From assembly GCA_024654605.1 (NCBI GenBank), contig JANLHH010000067.1:1-30438 (forward strand): a stretch of 30,438 nt of DNA. Reading direction: 5' to 3'. Every line of letters starts with the position of its first letter. Position 1 is the first letter of the stretch. This stretch comes from Patescibacteria group bacterium (GTDB lineage: Bacteria > Patescibacteriota > Minisyncoccia > Phycocordibacterales > JANLHH01). The notes under the pieces were generated by a model, which had not been told where the DNA came from, did not search any database, and saw only the letters and a program-made list of their open reading frames with translations. The translations under genes and the position numbers were made by a program. This document shows positions 1 through 9,052 of the stretch, piece by piece.

Positions 1-1
1 T

Positions 2-2302
2 TCCGAGCGAGTGCTTGTTTCTTGCGAAAATCCGACTATTTGGATACAGCTTCTTGATAGAGACGGCGTTACGCTGGCAAAACAAAGTTTGGTTTTAAGG
101 AACAGTATATCCAAAGAAACGACTCAAACACCGATTCTCTCCACGTTTTCTACGCCTGCTGTCTTTGCCGGTCTCGCTGCGCTTGGTTTTCTGGCGTTGT
201 TCTTCATTCAAAGGCGTATGCGTAAAAACAACAACTCCGCACTTATGGGCATGATACTTCTCGCCGGTCTCACTGTGTTCGGTTCAGGGGATGCAACACC
301 TGTTTATGCTGAAACACTCGTTGATTACGGTGGTAATATATTCACGGTAGAGCTTAATAGGGATACCTATGCTCCTGGAGAAAATATAAAAGTGGAAGGA
401 TGGGCATTCATACATCTCGTTAGTCTCCCCGGAGCTTCTAGTGGGTTTGCTAATCGCCCCGAACCTGCAAGTCTTGCCATGTCCTCCGGGTTTTCGAGGA
501 TCGCTGCTGTACCAACCCCGCCACCCCCGCCAGGATTACCACCTCCACCGATACCACCACTACCGCCGCCGCCACTACCGATTCCGCCGCCACTCCCTCA
601 AGTGATCGGTTGGTCTGTCACTGCAACGGTAAATGGCCAGACAAAAAACATATTGAGTGGCCCCAGTGTATATGGGCTTACCAGTTTTACCGCTAATAGT
701 GCTGGAGGGACATACCAAGCTTATTTTGAAACCAGAGTGGACTATACGATCGGAGGGGATATCAAGCGTTCCGGTAATATTTCCTATAACGTTTCTTCTT
801 CATCAGGAGGAGTTCCCTCTCCTGAACCTGTTCCCTCTCCTGAACCTGATCCCGGTTATTGTGAGCCACCTGACATCTCCTTTTATGTAGATCCTGATTA
901 TGTTGATTACGGAGGAGAAGCAACACTTTCGTGGAGTGTTTCAAACGCCACCTCCTGCGAATTGGATGGTGATAGCGTGGGTACTTCCGGGTCGCGAGGT
1001 ACCGGTCCTCTAACCGGTTCCCAATCATACTCTCTTTCTTGTTCAAATTATTGTCGTAACGGAGGGAACGCCAGTGCTCAATCTTCAGCATGGGTCACTG
1101 TCGGCGCCGAAGCACCACCGGCTGACGGAGCATACGTCTCTCTCTGGGCCGATGACTCTTTTGTGACGAGCGGGGAAGGTACTACGCTCCACTGGGATTC
1201 TCGGGACGTGTCTAACTGTTACGCTTCCGGCGGGTGGAGCGGAGGCAAGGGAACCTCGGACGATGAATGGACAGGATCTCTCTATGATGACACGACGTTC
1301 CGCATTACCTGCGACGACAACCGCAGAGGAGGCACATTGAGCGACTCTGTCTTTATACAAATTGCTTCCGCTGGTGATGTCTATGGTTGTACCGACTCTG
1401 ACGCAAACAACTACAATTCGGACGCAACCATAGACGACGGCTCGTGCGATTACACACCCGGCTCCGGACTAAACATTAATTTCTACGCCGATCCGGACAT
1501 TGTCGCGCAAGGTCAGAGCTCCACGCTCTACTGGAGCACGCAAAATGCCGACTCATGCTACGCCAATGGAGGTCCGTGGTCCGGCGGCAAGGCAACGGAC
1601 GGTTCCGAGGGTACTGATTCTCTCTATTCCGACACCACCTACTCGCTCACCTGTGAGAACAGTAGTGATTCACTCACTCGCTCCACCACGGTTACTGTTG
1701 ACGCGTCACGAAACCCCAACCTTGATTTCTGGTCAGATTCCGACTCGGTTCCCTACGACTCCGGCACTACGCTTCGTTGGGATGCTCAAAATGTTAATTC
1801 CTGTTCCGCCTCTGGCGGATGGAGCGGAGGGAAGGGAACCTCGGGCGAAGAATGGACAGGCAACCTTACAAGTCCTACCACTTACAATCTGGATTGTTCC
1901 GGTTCCTATGGTTCCGTCTCCAGACAGGTTCGCGTGCAAGTACAACCGACATTCTTCCTGGACAATTCCAACAACATCAAGGTGACCGTGGTCAAAGGCA
2001 AGCCCGCAAAGTCCTCCGCCACCACGCTCACGATAGATCGTCGTCTCTCGTTCTCCCAACCGGTTACGTTCTCCGTCTCTGACATAAGTCCCTCGCTCCC
2101 AGGTGCCACTTTCCACTTCACGCCGGAGACCTTGGATTCAAGCGAATACTCCGTAGGATCGCTTTTCACGGTCACTGCACCGGGGAACACCGAACAACGC
2201 GACTATACGATCACCGTGGAAGCTTCGGGCGGCGGTATCACCCGATGGGTGGACCTCATCATGGGAGTGACAGTCATTGATCCGGAATTCAAGGAGTTCT
2301 AA
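2..2302 (+). CDS. Cell-surface Ig-like repeat protein, 5' end cut by window edge
   Basis: The reading frame is open from the left edge, so the true start lies upstream; a GTG at 11 and an ATG at 218 are in frame. Two hydrophobic segments (about bases 140-200 and 240-310) flank a short basic stretch RRMRKNNN. The second is followed by VYA-E, which resembles a signal peptidase site. Next come a proline-rich linker (about 516-598), a S-P-E-P linker (about 820-855) and four Ig-like repeats of roughly 80 residues (starting near 862, 1133, 1471 and 1720). The last three share a GGxWSGGKxT motif and all have a conserved Cys pair. Between repeats 2 and 3 is a G-C-T-D...D-D-G-S-C calcium-type motif (about 1384-1455). 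The C-terminal domain (about 1950-2302) ends FKEF and is shared with the protein at 9747-10790. Probably an exposed adhesin or surface-layer component; exact function unknown. Confidence 0.8.
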   Translation, partial: SERVLVSCENPTIWIQLLDRDGVTLAKQSLVLRNSISKETTQTPILSTFSTPAVFAGLAALGFLALFFIQRRMRKNNNSALMGMILLAGLTVFGSGDATPVYAETLVDYGGNIFTVELNRDTYAPGENIKVEGWAFIHLVSLPGASSGFANRPEPASLAMSSGFSRIAAVPTPPPPPGLPPPPIPPLPPPPLPIPPPLPQVIGWSVTATVNGQTKNILSGPSVYGLTSFTANSAGGTYQAYFETRVDYTIGGDIKRSGNISYNVSSSSGGVPSPEPVPSPEPDPGYCEPPDISFYVDPDYVDYGGEATLSWSVSNATSCELDGDSVGTSGSRGTGPLTGSQSYSLSCSNYCRNGGNASAQSSAWVTVGAEAPPADGAYVSLWADDSFVTSGEGTTLHWDSRDVSNCYASGGWSGGKGTSDDEWTGSLYDDTTFRITCDDNRRGGTLSDSVFIQIASAGDVYGCTDSDANNYNSDATIDDGSCDYTPGSGLNINFYADPDIVAQGQSSTLYWSTQNADSCYANGGPWSGGKATDGSEGTDSLYSDTTYSLTCENSSDSLTRSTTVTVDASRNPNLDFWSDSDSVPYDSGTTLRWDAQNVNSCSASGGWSGGKGTSGEEWTGNLTSPTTYNLDCSGSYGSVSRQVRVQVQPTFFLDNSNNIKVTVVKGKPAKSSATTLTIDRRLSFSQPVTFSVSDISPSLPGATFHFTPETLDSSEYSVGSLFTVTAPGNTEQRDYTITVEASGGGITRWVDLIMGVTVIDPEFKEF

Positions 2303-2314
2303 GTACGCCCTCTC

Positions 2315-2354
2315 CTCACACAAAACCCCCGCTCATGCGGGGGTTTTGTGTGAG
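2315..2354 (+). terminator. Strong hairpin terminator after the surface protein gene
   Basis: An 18-bp perfect stem (2315-2332 with 2337-2354) closes on the four-base loop tcat. The arms read ...aaaacccccgc / gcgggggtttt..., so each strand has a G-C core followed by a T run. It lies 12 bases after the stop codon at 2302 and is probably usable from both sides. Confidence 0.85.
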
Positions 2355-2370
2355 TACTAAAATTGTGTGT

Positions 2371-2404
2371 CAAAAAAAGGCCGCGAAATGATCTCGCGGT
2401 CCTT
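2371..2404 (-). terminator. Minus-strand terminator-like hairpin with no recognised gene
   Basis: CCGCGA (2381-2386) pairs with TCGCGG (2394-2399), and the stem is extended by AAGG/CCTT with one bulged base. On the minus strand the stem is followed directly by a run of seven T (complement of 2372-2378). That is the layout of an intrinsic terminator for leftward transcription. No minus-strand gene that I recognise lies to its right, so its purpose is open. The surrounding 2355-2579 contains no convincing protein gene. Confidence 0.5.
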
Positions 2405-2563
2405 GCAACCCCGTTATAGATTACGGAGCACTTCTTTTTGCCGGCCTGTTTATGTGTTTTACCAAAAATTACTCCCAGTAAGACCACTTCCGCGACCGCG
2501 TTACCTGATTAAGATGTCGGGGGAAAGATACTCAAAAAATCTTTATTCCTTAACCTCGAGGTG

Positions 2564-2572
2564 TGATATAAT
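2564..2572 (+). promoter_or_regulatory. Extended -10 promoter (TGATATAAT) of the synthase operon
   Basis: TG-a-TATAAT at 2564-2572 is a perfect extended -10 element. The ATG of the first operon gene follows after exactly seven bases (2573-2579), so transcription should begin at or next to the start codon, giving a leaderless mRNA. No good -35 is visible. The same spacing occurs before tpiA and recJ in this window. Confidence 0.75.
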
Positions 2573-2579
2573 TTTTTTC

Positions 2580-3593
2580 ATGGATACTGTGAGATTTATT
2601 TGTGTTGCGGTGATGGTTCTTGTCCATGCGCACCTTATGTTGGTTGCCGATAAGTATTACGTGATAGCTGAGACCAGCGGGTTTTTTAAAATAACAGACC
2701 AGCTCATGTTCATTGGTCTTTTTATTACAACACTGCCAATGATCGCCGGCTATGTATTCAGGATGGGTGGTGAGTATGAATTTCAGGGAACAGTAAAACT
2801 TGCGATCCTCCTTTCTTTTCTTGGATTTTTTATGAACGTGGTCACGTGGGGGGTAGACTATCTTTTTTCGTGGAATATTCTTCAATTTATATCGCTTTCA
2901 CTTGTCGTTATCGCGATATTAACGAAGTTCGTTCCGGTATCCGGAGTTTTTTTACTCAGCCTCGTAACGATTTTTGGAGCGGAATTATTAAGGGGTTTTC
3001 TGTTTGCTTTCAGCGATAACTATCTGGTGACCATTTTTGTCGGTGCGACTGACGGATCTGCGTATTGGGCGTTCTTTCCGTGGTTCGGAATAGTCGGTAT
3101 CGGTTTTTTGTTTGCTCATTATCAATTAAAGTTCAAAAATAGCGGACCCTTCCGGATAAGCGCGGCGCTTGTTGGAGTCGTGCTTGTTGCCGCCGCTTTC
3201 TTCCGGGATAAAACAGGCCCGGAGCTTGATCAGTTTCCCGTGTGGAGTCCGACCATATTTCAGCCCGAAACCTGGTTGATCTTGGTTGTGATAGGATTTT
3301 CCCTGGTGCTCCTTGTGTTTGGAAATACTTTTTTCAATAAGGTTCGTCACAGCAAGTATGGTATCATCAATAGTTACAGCAGGGGAATTTTATGGATCTA
3401 CATAGCACAGATGTTTGTGGGCTATAAATTGTCTCTCTGGATAAAAAGTCTTTCCCCGACAGACGAACCCTCCTTGGTTTATTTTTCCTTCATTATTTTT
3501 ATGTTCGGATTCAGTTGGCTCGTTGGTGTCTTGAGTATTAAACTGTTACAAGAGAAGAAGATGGTCATTTCGTTAAGAAAAACCAATGAGTAA
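2580..3593 (+). CDS. Polytopic membrane protein, acyltransferase-like (HGSNAT/DUF1624-type)
   Basis: A 337-residue, very hydrophobic protein with roughly ten membrane segments. I start it at ATG 2580 and not at the longer upstream frame, because the promoter -10 lies at 2567-2572 and upstream codons do not look coding. The N-terminus DTVRFICVAVMVLVHAH resembles the R...H first helix of membrane acyltransferases. WNILQFISL and FFPWFGIVGIG resemble conserved helices of heparan-alpha-glucosaminide N-acetyltransferase-like proteins, which move acyl groups across or onto membrane glycans. It is the first gene of the operon and its end overlaps the ketosynthase start by eight bases. A role in transferring the synthase product to a glycan or lipid is inference. 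The family assignment is moderate; an acyltransferase-3-like protein is the alternative. Confidence 0.6.
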   Translation: MDTVRFICVAVMVLVHAHLMLVADKYYVIAETSGFFKITDQLMFIGLFITTLPMIAGYVFRMGGEYEFQGTVKLAILLSFLGFFMNVVTWGVDYLFSWNILQFISLSLVVIAILTKFVPVSGVFLLSLVTIFGAELLRGFLFAFSDNYLVTIFVGATDGSAYWAFFPWFGIVGIGFLFAHYQLKFKNSGPFRISAALVGVVLVAAAFFRDKTGPELDQFPVWSPTIFQPETWLILVVIGFSLVLLVFGNTFFNKVRHSKYGIINSYSRGILWIYIAQMFVGYKLSLWIKSLSPTDEPSLVYFSFIIFMFGFSWLVGVLSIKLLQEKKMVISLRKTNE

Positions 3594-5631
3594 AAATTTT
3601 TACTACAATAATGACGTATGTGTGGTAGGGATTGGCTGTGTCTTGCCAGACGCGAATAACCCGCAGGAATTTTGGGGGAATCTTTCGGTGGGGCGCTGTT
3701 CAATAAGAAAAATGCCGGAAGAGAGATTTAAAAGCCGGCTTTATTTAAGCGACGATAAGAATGCCGAGGACAAGGCGTACTCCAACTACGCCGCTTTTGT
3801 GGAAAATCCTTTGCTCTTTAAGCAATACAAAGGAAAAAACAGATTACAGGCAATGGCTCTCGAAGCAACGAGGCAGTCATTGGAGCACTTGAGTCCCGAC
3901 ACATTAAAGCGCGCGAAGAAAAACACAGCGGTATTTCTGGGATGTATGGACGTCGACGAAGCGTTCGCGGTGCAAAGATTTTATAGGCACAACAGTGAAT
4001 CCCTCAAAAAATATGTTGAAGAAAAAAACTTGAGGAATGGAAGGGAGATTTTGACTAACATCAAAAAACATTTTAGCGAAGAGGATCCACCTGAGGAAGA
4101 GATCGTTTCTTCAATGCTTACCAGCTCGGTCGTCGGACTTATTAAAAAAAACTTTGGGTTTCGCGGCGAAGGTGCGCTTGTGGACGCTGCTTGCGCCTCA
4201 TCCATAGCGGCTATGGATGTATCGGTGAACGCGTTGAGGGATCATAAGGTCGATATGGTGATTACCGGAGGGATTGAGGGCAATCTTGGACCTGACACCT
4301 TTGTTTTGTTCAGCAAGGTTGGGGCGCTGTCAAAAGGAAGGTGCGCTCCTTTTGATCAGAGCGCGGACGGCCTTTCTCAAGGAGAGGGGGCGGTTATTTT
4401 CGCCCTTCAGAGAGTTGAAGACGCGCTTAAGGACGGAAACACGATCTACGGCGTAATAAGATCTATTGGTGGTTCAAGTGACGGGAAAAGTTCCAGTTTG
4501 TTCTCCCCTTCTTCAGGTGGGCAGATATTGGCGCTCCGCAGAGCATATGAAGGTTTTGATAAAATGGCAGTCGATTATATTGAATGCCATGGGACCGGTA
4601 CGAAAATAGGAGACAAGACGGAATTAAGATCTCTGAACGAATTTTTTAAGGGTGCGCGTATCCCGATAGGCTCGGTAAAATCTCTGATTGGGCACACTAA
4701 AGGAGCGGCAGGCGGCGCCGGGCTTTTGAAATGCCTGTTGAGCATGAAAAATAAAACGATACCCCCCTCAAAATATGTTAAAAATTCCGCAGCCCCTCTT
4801 CATGGCGCTGTGCGTGTGAACAAAAAAACGGTTGCTGTCAAAAAGAAAAATAGTCAGATGCGTTTTGGTATTTCTTCGTTCGGATTCGGAAATATAAACT
4901 ACCATGCCGTTGTGGACGAATTCAAGAATGATTTTATGGTCCTGAAAAAAGAAAATATGTCTCCCGATGATAATGAGATCGTCATTATTGGAAAAGGCGT
5001 ATCTTCTTCAAAAATCGATCCGAAATCAATAAAAGAAAAATTCAATATCCCTCCGCGAAGCGTTCCTCAGGCGGACAAGGTTCACTTTCAGGCGCTTTTG
5101 TCCGTGGCGGACGCTTTTGAAAGATCAAATATTAAGATCGATTCACTCGACAAGGAGAATGTTTTTGTGATTTCGGCCACCACCTTGGGTTTGGGTGCTG
5201 CATTTGATCTTGCTGACAGGGTGAGACACTTTGAATTTAAAGGGGCGCTCTCTTTTCTGGACAGTAAATCCATCGATCTCATGATCGGACATAAAAACAA
5301 ATTCCCCAAAGTTACGGAAGACACAGGACCGGGTATTTTAAATAACGTTATTTCCGGAAGAATCTGCAATGCCTTTGATTTCAAGGGCAAGAATTTCAAT
5401 ATTGATGCGGACCTCAATTCTTTCCCGGCAGCTTTGAATATTGCGGTACGCGAGCTTCGCAGTAAAGGAGGTGTCGCGGTTCTGGTTTTCTGTGAGGAGG
5501 AACTGGATAAGAAAAAAATGCGCGTGCAAAGAAAAAAAGTTTCGTGCCTCTTGTTATCAACACTCGGTCTCGCGAAAAAGGAAAATTATCCAATCCGCGA
5601 ACTGATAAAAAGGATAGGCTACCATGACTAA
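3586..5631 (+). CDS. Iterative-PKS/PUFA-type beta-ketoacyl synthase with a truncated second KS (CLF-like) half
   Basis: A 681-residue protein. Residues about 5-445 form a complete ketosynthase that condenses acyl and malonyl units: active-site Cys203 in DAACASS, His335 in HGTGT and His370 in IGHTKGAAG. The GSSDGK stretch and overall style recall the KS of PUFA synthases, HglD-like and enediyne-type synthases. Residues about 478-650 look like the N-terminal half of a second KS (PPRSVPQAD, then NNVISGRICNAFDF and IDADLNSFPAALNIA). There the nucleophile position is Leu610 instead of Cys, and no HGTGT half follows. That resembles a chain-length-factor partner but is much shorter. No AT or ACP is fused here; these are on the next gene, which starts inside this one (ATGACTAA overlap). 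The ketosynthase call is strong; the CLF role is inferred. Confidence 0.9.
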   Translation: MSKNFYYNNDVCVVGIGCVLPDANNPQEFWGNLSVGRCSIRKMPEERFKSRLYLSDDKNAEDKAYSNYAAFVENPLLFKQYKGKNRLQAMALEATRQSLEHLSPDTLKRAKKNTAVFLGCMDVDEAFAVQRFYRHNSESLKKYVEEKNLRNGREILTNIKKHFSEEDPPEEEIVSSMLTSSVVGLIKKNFGFRGEGALVDAACASSIAAMDVSVNALRDHKVDMVITGGIEGNLGPDTFVLFSKVGALSKGRCAPFDQSADGLSQGEGAVIFALQRVEDALKDGNTIYGVIRSIGGSSDGKSSSLFSPSSGGQILALRRAYEGFDKMAVDYIECHGTGTKIGDKTELRSLNEFFKGARIPIGSVKSLIGHTKGAAGGAGLLKCLLSMKNKTIPPSKYVKNSAAPLHGAVRVNKKTVAVKKKNSQMRFGISSFGFGNINYHAVVDEFKNDFMVLKKENMSPDDNEIVIIGKGVSSSKIDPKSIKEKFNIPPRSVPQADKVHFQALLSVADAFERSNIKIDSLDKENVFVISATTLGLGAAFDLADRVRHFEFKGALSFLDSKSIDLMIGHKNKFPKVTEDTGPGILNNVISGRICNAFDFKGKNFNIDADLNSFPAALNIAVRELRSKGGVAVLVFCEEELDKKKMRVQRKKVSCLLLSTLGLAKKENYPIRELIKRIGYHD

Positions 5632-8600
5632 AAACAAAGGGTATTATTTTGGTACATACGATATTTCAACCGCCGAGTATTTGGGCCCGGATTTTTCAAG
5701 ACGGTGCTTCGTTTTTCCCGGCCAAGGAGCGGCTTTCCCCGGTATGTTCAAAGATCAGTATTTTTCATCTGAAATAATGCGAGGGAAATTTGATCTGGCG
5801 GATCTGTTGGCGAAGAGGTTAGGACTTCCAAAAATATCTGACTATATTGTGTCCCCTGATATAATTCAAAAAGAAAAAATTAAAATAGTCGCCAATATGG
5901 CTCTTTTTACCGCGGAGTCGGCGCTTTTTGACATGTTGAAATCCGAAAGAATCATCCCGGAGATTGTTACGGGCCACAGTTTCGGCGAGTATGCCGCTAT
6001 TGTGGCTTCAGGTATGGTTTCTTTTGAGGACATGTTTGACATTGTTTTTCACAGAGAACTTTTTTGTCCGCCTCCGAATTCTTTGGGCTTTATGGTCGCG
6101 GTGAATGCTAGTGAAAAAGAAACAAGAGAAGCTTTGGGGCGTAAAGAATATCATGTAAGCAACTTAAACAGTCCGAAACAGACCGTAGTTTCGGTTCCAG
6201 TAGCCGAAGTCGACGCGGTACGGTTGGTTTTGGAAGAGAAAAAAATAAGGCACAAGGTTTTGTCCGCCGTACCGCAGCCGTATCATTCCCCGTATCTTAA
6301 TGACGTAAAGGAGAAGATCGAAGGGTATATAAAAAATAAAAAATTTGCTGTTAAGAAACCGGAAATTCCTTTATTTTCTTCGGTTGTGAAAAAACTTATA
6401 GATGAAAAAGATTTTAAGGAAGCGGATATAAGATACATCTTAATGAATCAGATAACCACCCCTGTTGATTTTATAAGCCAGGTAACTTTAATACATAAAC
6501 GAGGATGCGCTCACTTTTTGGAGCTTGGGCCACGGAAGGTTTTTTCGGTTTTTGTTGAAGACACACTGAAAAGCAAGGAGATAAAATCGGATATTGCTCT
6601 GAATTTTTTGACGGAGAAACAAAGAAAGGAGCGGAAACAGGACCCACGGAAAGAGAGTGATCTATTTTTATTGATCAATAAGACCATAGGAAAGATCACC
6701 GGCTATGAGATCGCGAAGATTTCTTTTGAAGACAGGTTTCAAGAGGATTTGGGGATAGATTCCATAAAAAAAGCCGATATATTGCTGACCGTGCTTAATG
6801 AATCCAACATAAGCCCCGGCGAGGATTTTAATACTTCAAAATTCGAAAGCATCAAGGATACGGTGGATTATCTTGAAAAATTTTCAAAGAAGAGAGTGTC
6901 ACCCGTGGAGAAACAGAAGAAAAAGAAAACCCATTTTGGCAGGTATGTTTTTTCGTGGGAGAAAAAACCCCTGGATGACCGTTTTTCTCCGCCGGTGGGA
7001 AAAAAGAAGTATATCGCAATTGATATTGAAGAGATCTTCAGTAAAAAGGGGGCATTTTTTGATACCGTGTCGCGTTTTCTTGAAGAGGCGGAAGGTGTCG
7101 ATCCTACCGTAATACTGCGAGCGAACCCTGTGGGATTTGATTACGAAAGATACCTCTCTTTTTTCAGGTCATGGAGATATTTTTTAAAAAACATAAAAAG
7201 GACCGATTTTAATCTGGTCTTGGTGTCTTCCGGCAAATCCTCTCCGAGCACGGAAGGGTATGCCGCTTTCTTCAAGTCAGTCAAGAAAGAATCACCCGAC
7301 ATGTTCTTTAAACACATTCACTTTAGCGACGATCTACCAGAAGAAAAGATACTTAAAGTAGTCTTGCGAGAATCACGCCAACCTTTTGACATAGAAGTAC
7401 TTTATAAAGGAGGGGAAAGATCAGTGAATGTGCCGAAGCGTGCCGCAAAGGAAAAAAACAAATCGAAGTTGAACGGAAGGTCGGTGGTCATTGCCATTGG
7501 CGGAGCAAAGGGGATAACCTTTTCGCTTATTAAAAATATTTCCCAAAAATACAAGCCAGCGGTATTCCTTGTGGGCAAAAGTTCGGAAGATCACGAGGTT
7601 GTTCAGCGGAACCTAAAAGAACTTAAGAAGGATAATCAAAAAATATACTACGAATCACTTGATGCCCGCGACAAGGTGTCTTTGGAGAATTTGTTTTCAA
7701 AGATAGAGAAAAAGTACGGGAAAATTGATATGGTGATAAACGGCGCCGGATCGGTCAGTGTAGGATTTTTGAAGGACAAGTCCGATTCTGATATAGAGCG
7801 GGAGTTCAGCAACAAAGTTCTTCCCGCAAAGCATCTTTTAGATCTGCTCTCGAAATACAAGACGGCGCGCCTCGTAAACTTTTCATCCATAGTGTCAAAG
7901 TATGGCAGTGCCGGACAGAGTATTTATACCACCGCCAACGAATTAGTGCATAGACTTTCTCTCGACCATCCGTTCGCGAGCGTTATTCACTGGCCGCCGT
8001 GGGAAGGGGTGGGTATGACAGCCGAGCAAGGAGTACTTCAGAAACTTAACGAATACGGCGCTTCTTTGATCAGCTCCGCGGATGCCGACAAGCTATTTGG
8101 GTTCGATCTGACGACAAAAGGTGGGTCGGTGTACTACATGGACGAGTCGGACCCGTTGTTTTATGGATTTTCGCTTAATAACATAAAAGAATACGAGTCT
8201 TTGCTCGGCAAAATATTGGACCCCTTCAGTATTTCCGCCCAGAGTATACGCTTCAGGAAAATTTTCGATGTATCTAAAGACACCTATCTTGAAGATCACA
8301 CCATAAAGAGAACAGCGTATGTTCCCGGCGCCGTGGGTATAACGATGTTTCTGTGTCTTGGCGAAGCATATTTCAAAAAAATCCCGACGCTGAAAAATAT
8401 TGAGATCCATAATCCTATTATTGTAAAAAAAGCTGATTCGGTTTCCTGCGTGCTTGAGACAACGGAGAAAGACGATGTCCGTTCTTTTTCAATAAGGTCA
8501 AATACCCTTCGTTTTTATGCTGAAGGCTTTGTTGATGCGAAAAGCAAGCGTCCTTCACGCAGGCCTATCAGGAAAGTAAAAAGTGAGATACTCACGAGTT

Positions 8601-9052
8601 CTATTTATTCGGATTACTACTCCCAAAACAGCTTGAAACATGGGCCGATATTTCGTTGCGTGGACAGGGCGTTCCTTGATAAAGACGGTAATCCTTTCTT
8701 AAAAATAGACAACTCGAAGCTTCTTTCCGTCCTCGGGTTGGGGTCTTACGATAAGTTGATATTGTGGATCGACGCTTTGTTCCAATCGCTGGGCGCGGTG
8801 GGTTTGAAGAATAATTTAAAGATGATACCGGTAAAAATCAAAGAGCTCTCGTTTTTTTCGGATGTTCCTGTTACAAATTATCTTTATGCGGTTCCTTCAG
8901 TTGATACATTTGGCAAAGGGGGGCTTCTGGGTGGGACGGTCCTTTTAAATGAAAACGGCGAGACATTGCTGGAGCTTAAAGGGGTCTCTTTGAGGACAAT
9001 AAGCGAGGTTCACGAGAATAAATTAAAAGTTGTGAAATATAAAAATGAATAA
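5624..9052 (+). CDS. Multidomain synthase: acyltransferase - ACP - ketoreductase - dehydratase
   Basis: A 1142-residue megasynthase subunit. Malonyl-type acyltransferase, about 28-320: FVFPGQG, Ser119 in GHSFGEYAA, His221 in QPYHSPY. One acyl carrier protein, about 345-425: Ser380 in LGIDSIKKADIL, the phosphopantetheine site, in the form typical of PUFA synthases. Ketoreductase, about 430-860: a structural half containing GYAAFFKSVKKESPD, then the NADPH motif GGAKGIT from 626, and catalytic Ser755 and Tyr768 (YTTAN). Dehydratase, about 875-1130: His892 and Pro901 in an H-x8-P motif, and Asp1050 in WIDALFQ. All catalytic residues are present. There is no enoyl reductase and no thioesterase. 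With the KS gene before and the PPTase gene after, the order equals KS-AT-ACP-KR-DH-PPTase. Expected output is a repeatedly extended and dehydrated, unsaturated acyl chain; its identity is unknown. Confidence 0.92.
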   Translation: MTKNKGYYFGTYDISTAEYLGPDFSRRCFVFPGQGAAFPGMFKDQYFSSEIMRGKFDLADLLAKRLGLPKISDYIVSPDIIQKEKIKIVANMALFTAESALFDMLKSERIIPEIVTGHSFGEYAAIVASGMVSFEDMFDIVFHRELFCPPPNSLGFMVAVNASEKETREALGRKEYHVSNLNSPKQTVVSVPVAEVDAVRLVLEEKKIRHKVLSAVPQPYHSPYLNDVKEKIEGYIKNKKFAVKKPEIPLFSSVVKKLIDEKDFKEADIRYILMNQITTPVDFISQVTLIHKRGCAHFLELGPRKVFSVFVEDTLKSKEIKSDIALNFLTEKQRKERKQDPRKESDLFLLINKTIGKITGYEIAKISFEDRFQEDLGIDSIKKADILLTVLNESNISPGEDFNTSKFESIKDTVDYLEKFSKKRVSPVEKQKKKKTHFGRYVFSWEKKPLDDRFSPPVGKKKYIAIDIEEIFSKKGAFFDTVSRFLEEAEGVDPTVILRANPVGFDYERYLSFFRSWRYFLKNIKRTDFNLVLVSSGKSSPSTEGYAAFFKSVKKESPDMFFKHIHFSDDLPEEKILKVVLRESRQPFDIEVLYKGGERSVNVPKRAAKEKNKSKLNGRSVVIAIGGAKGITFSLIKNISQKYKPAVFLVGKSSEDHEVVQRNLKELKKDNQKIYYESLDARDKVSLENLFSKIEKKYGKIDMVINGAGSVSVGFLKDKSDSDIEREFSNKVLPAKHLLDLLSKYKTARLVNFSSIVSKYGSAGQSIYTTANELVHRLSLDHPFASVIHWPPWEGVGMTAEQGVLQKLNEYGASLISSADADKLFGFDLTTKGGSVYYMDESDPLFYGFSLNNIKEYESLLGKILDPFSISAQSIRFRKIFDVSKDTYLEDHTIKRTAYVPGAVGITMFLCLGEAYFKKIPTLKNIEIHNPIIVKKADSVSCVLETTEKDDVRSFSIRSNTLRFYAEGFVDAKSKRPSRRPIRKVKSEILTSSIYSDYYSQNSLKHGPIFRCVDRAFLDKDGNPFLKIDNSKLLSVLGLGSYDKLILWIDALFQSLGAVGLKNNLKMIPVKIKELSFFSDVPVTNYLYAVPSVDTFGKGGLLGGTVLLNENGETLLELKGVSLRTISEVHENKLKVVKYKNE

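Noticed and set aside
520..600. CCx-rich tandem repeat that might be a CRISPR or minisatellite
   Set aside because: It is an in-frame proline-rich linker in a surface protein; no spacers or regular repeat unit.
2299..2487. Minus-strand 62-codon reading frame over the orphan hairpin
   Set aside because: It runs through two hairpins, ends opposite the surface gene and has no recognisable start signal or family; kept only as a possible RNA region.
2405..2560. Possible SRP or tRNA gene on the minus strand
   Set aside because: A CAGG...GGAAG stretch recalls SRP RNA, but the second conserved half (AGCA) and the flanking helix are absent; no tRNA arms were found.
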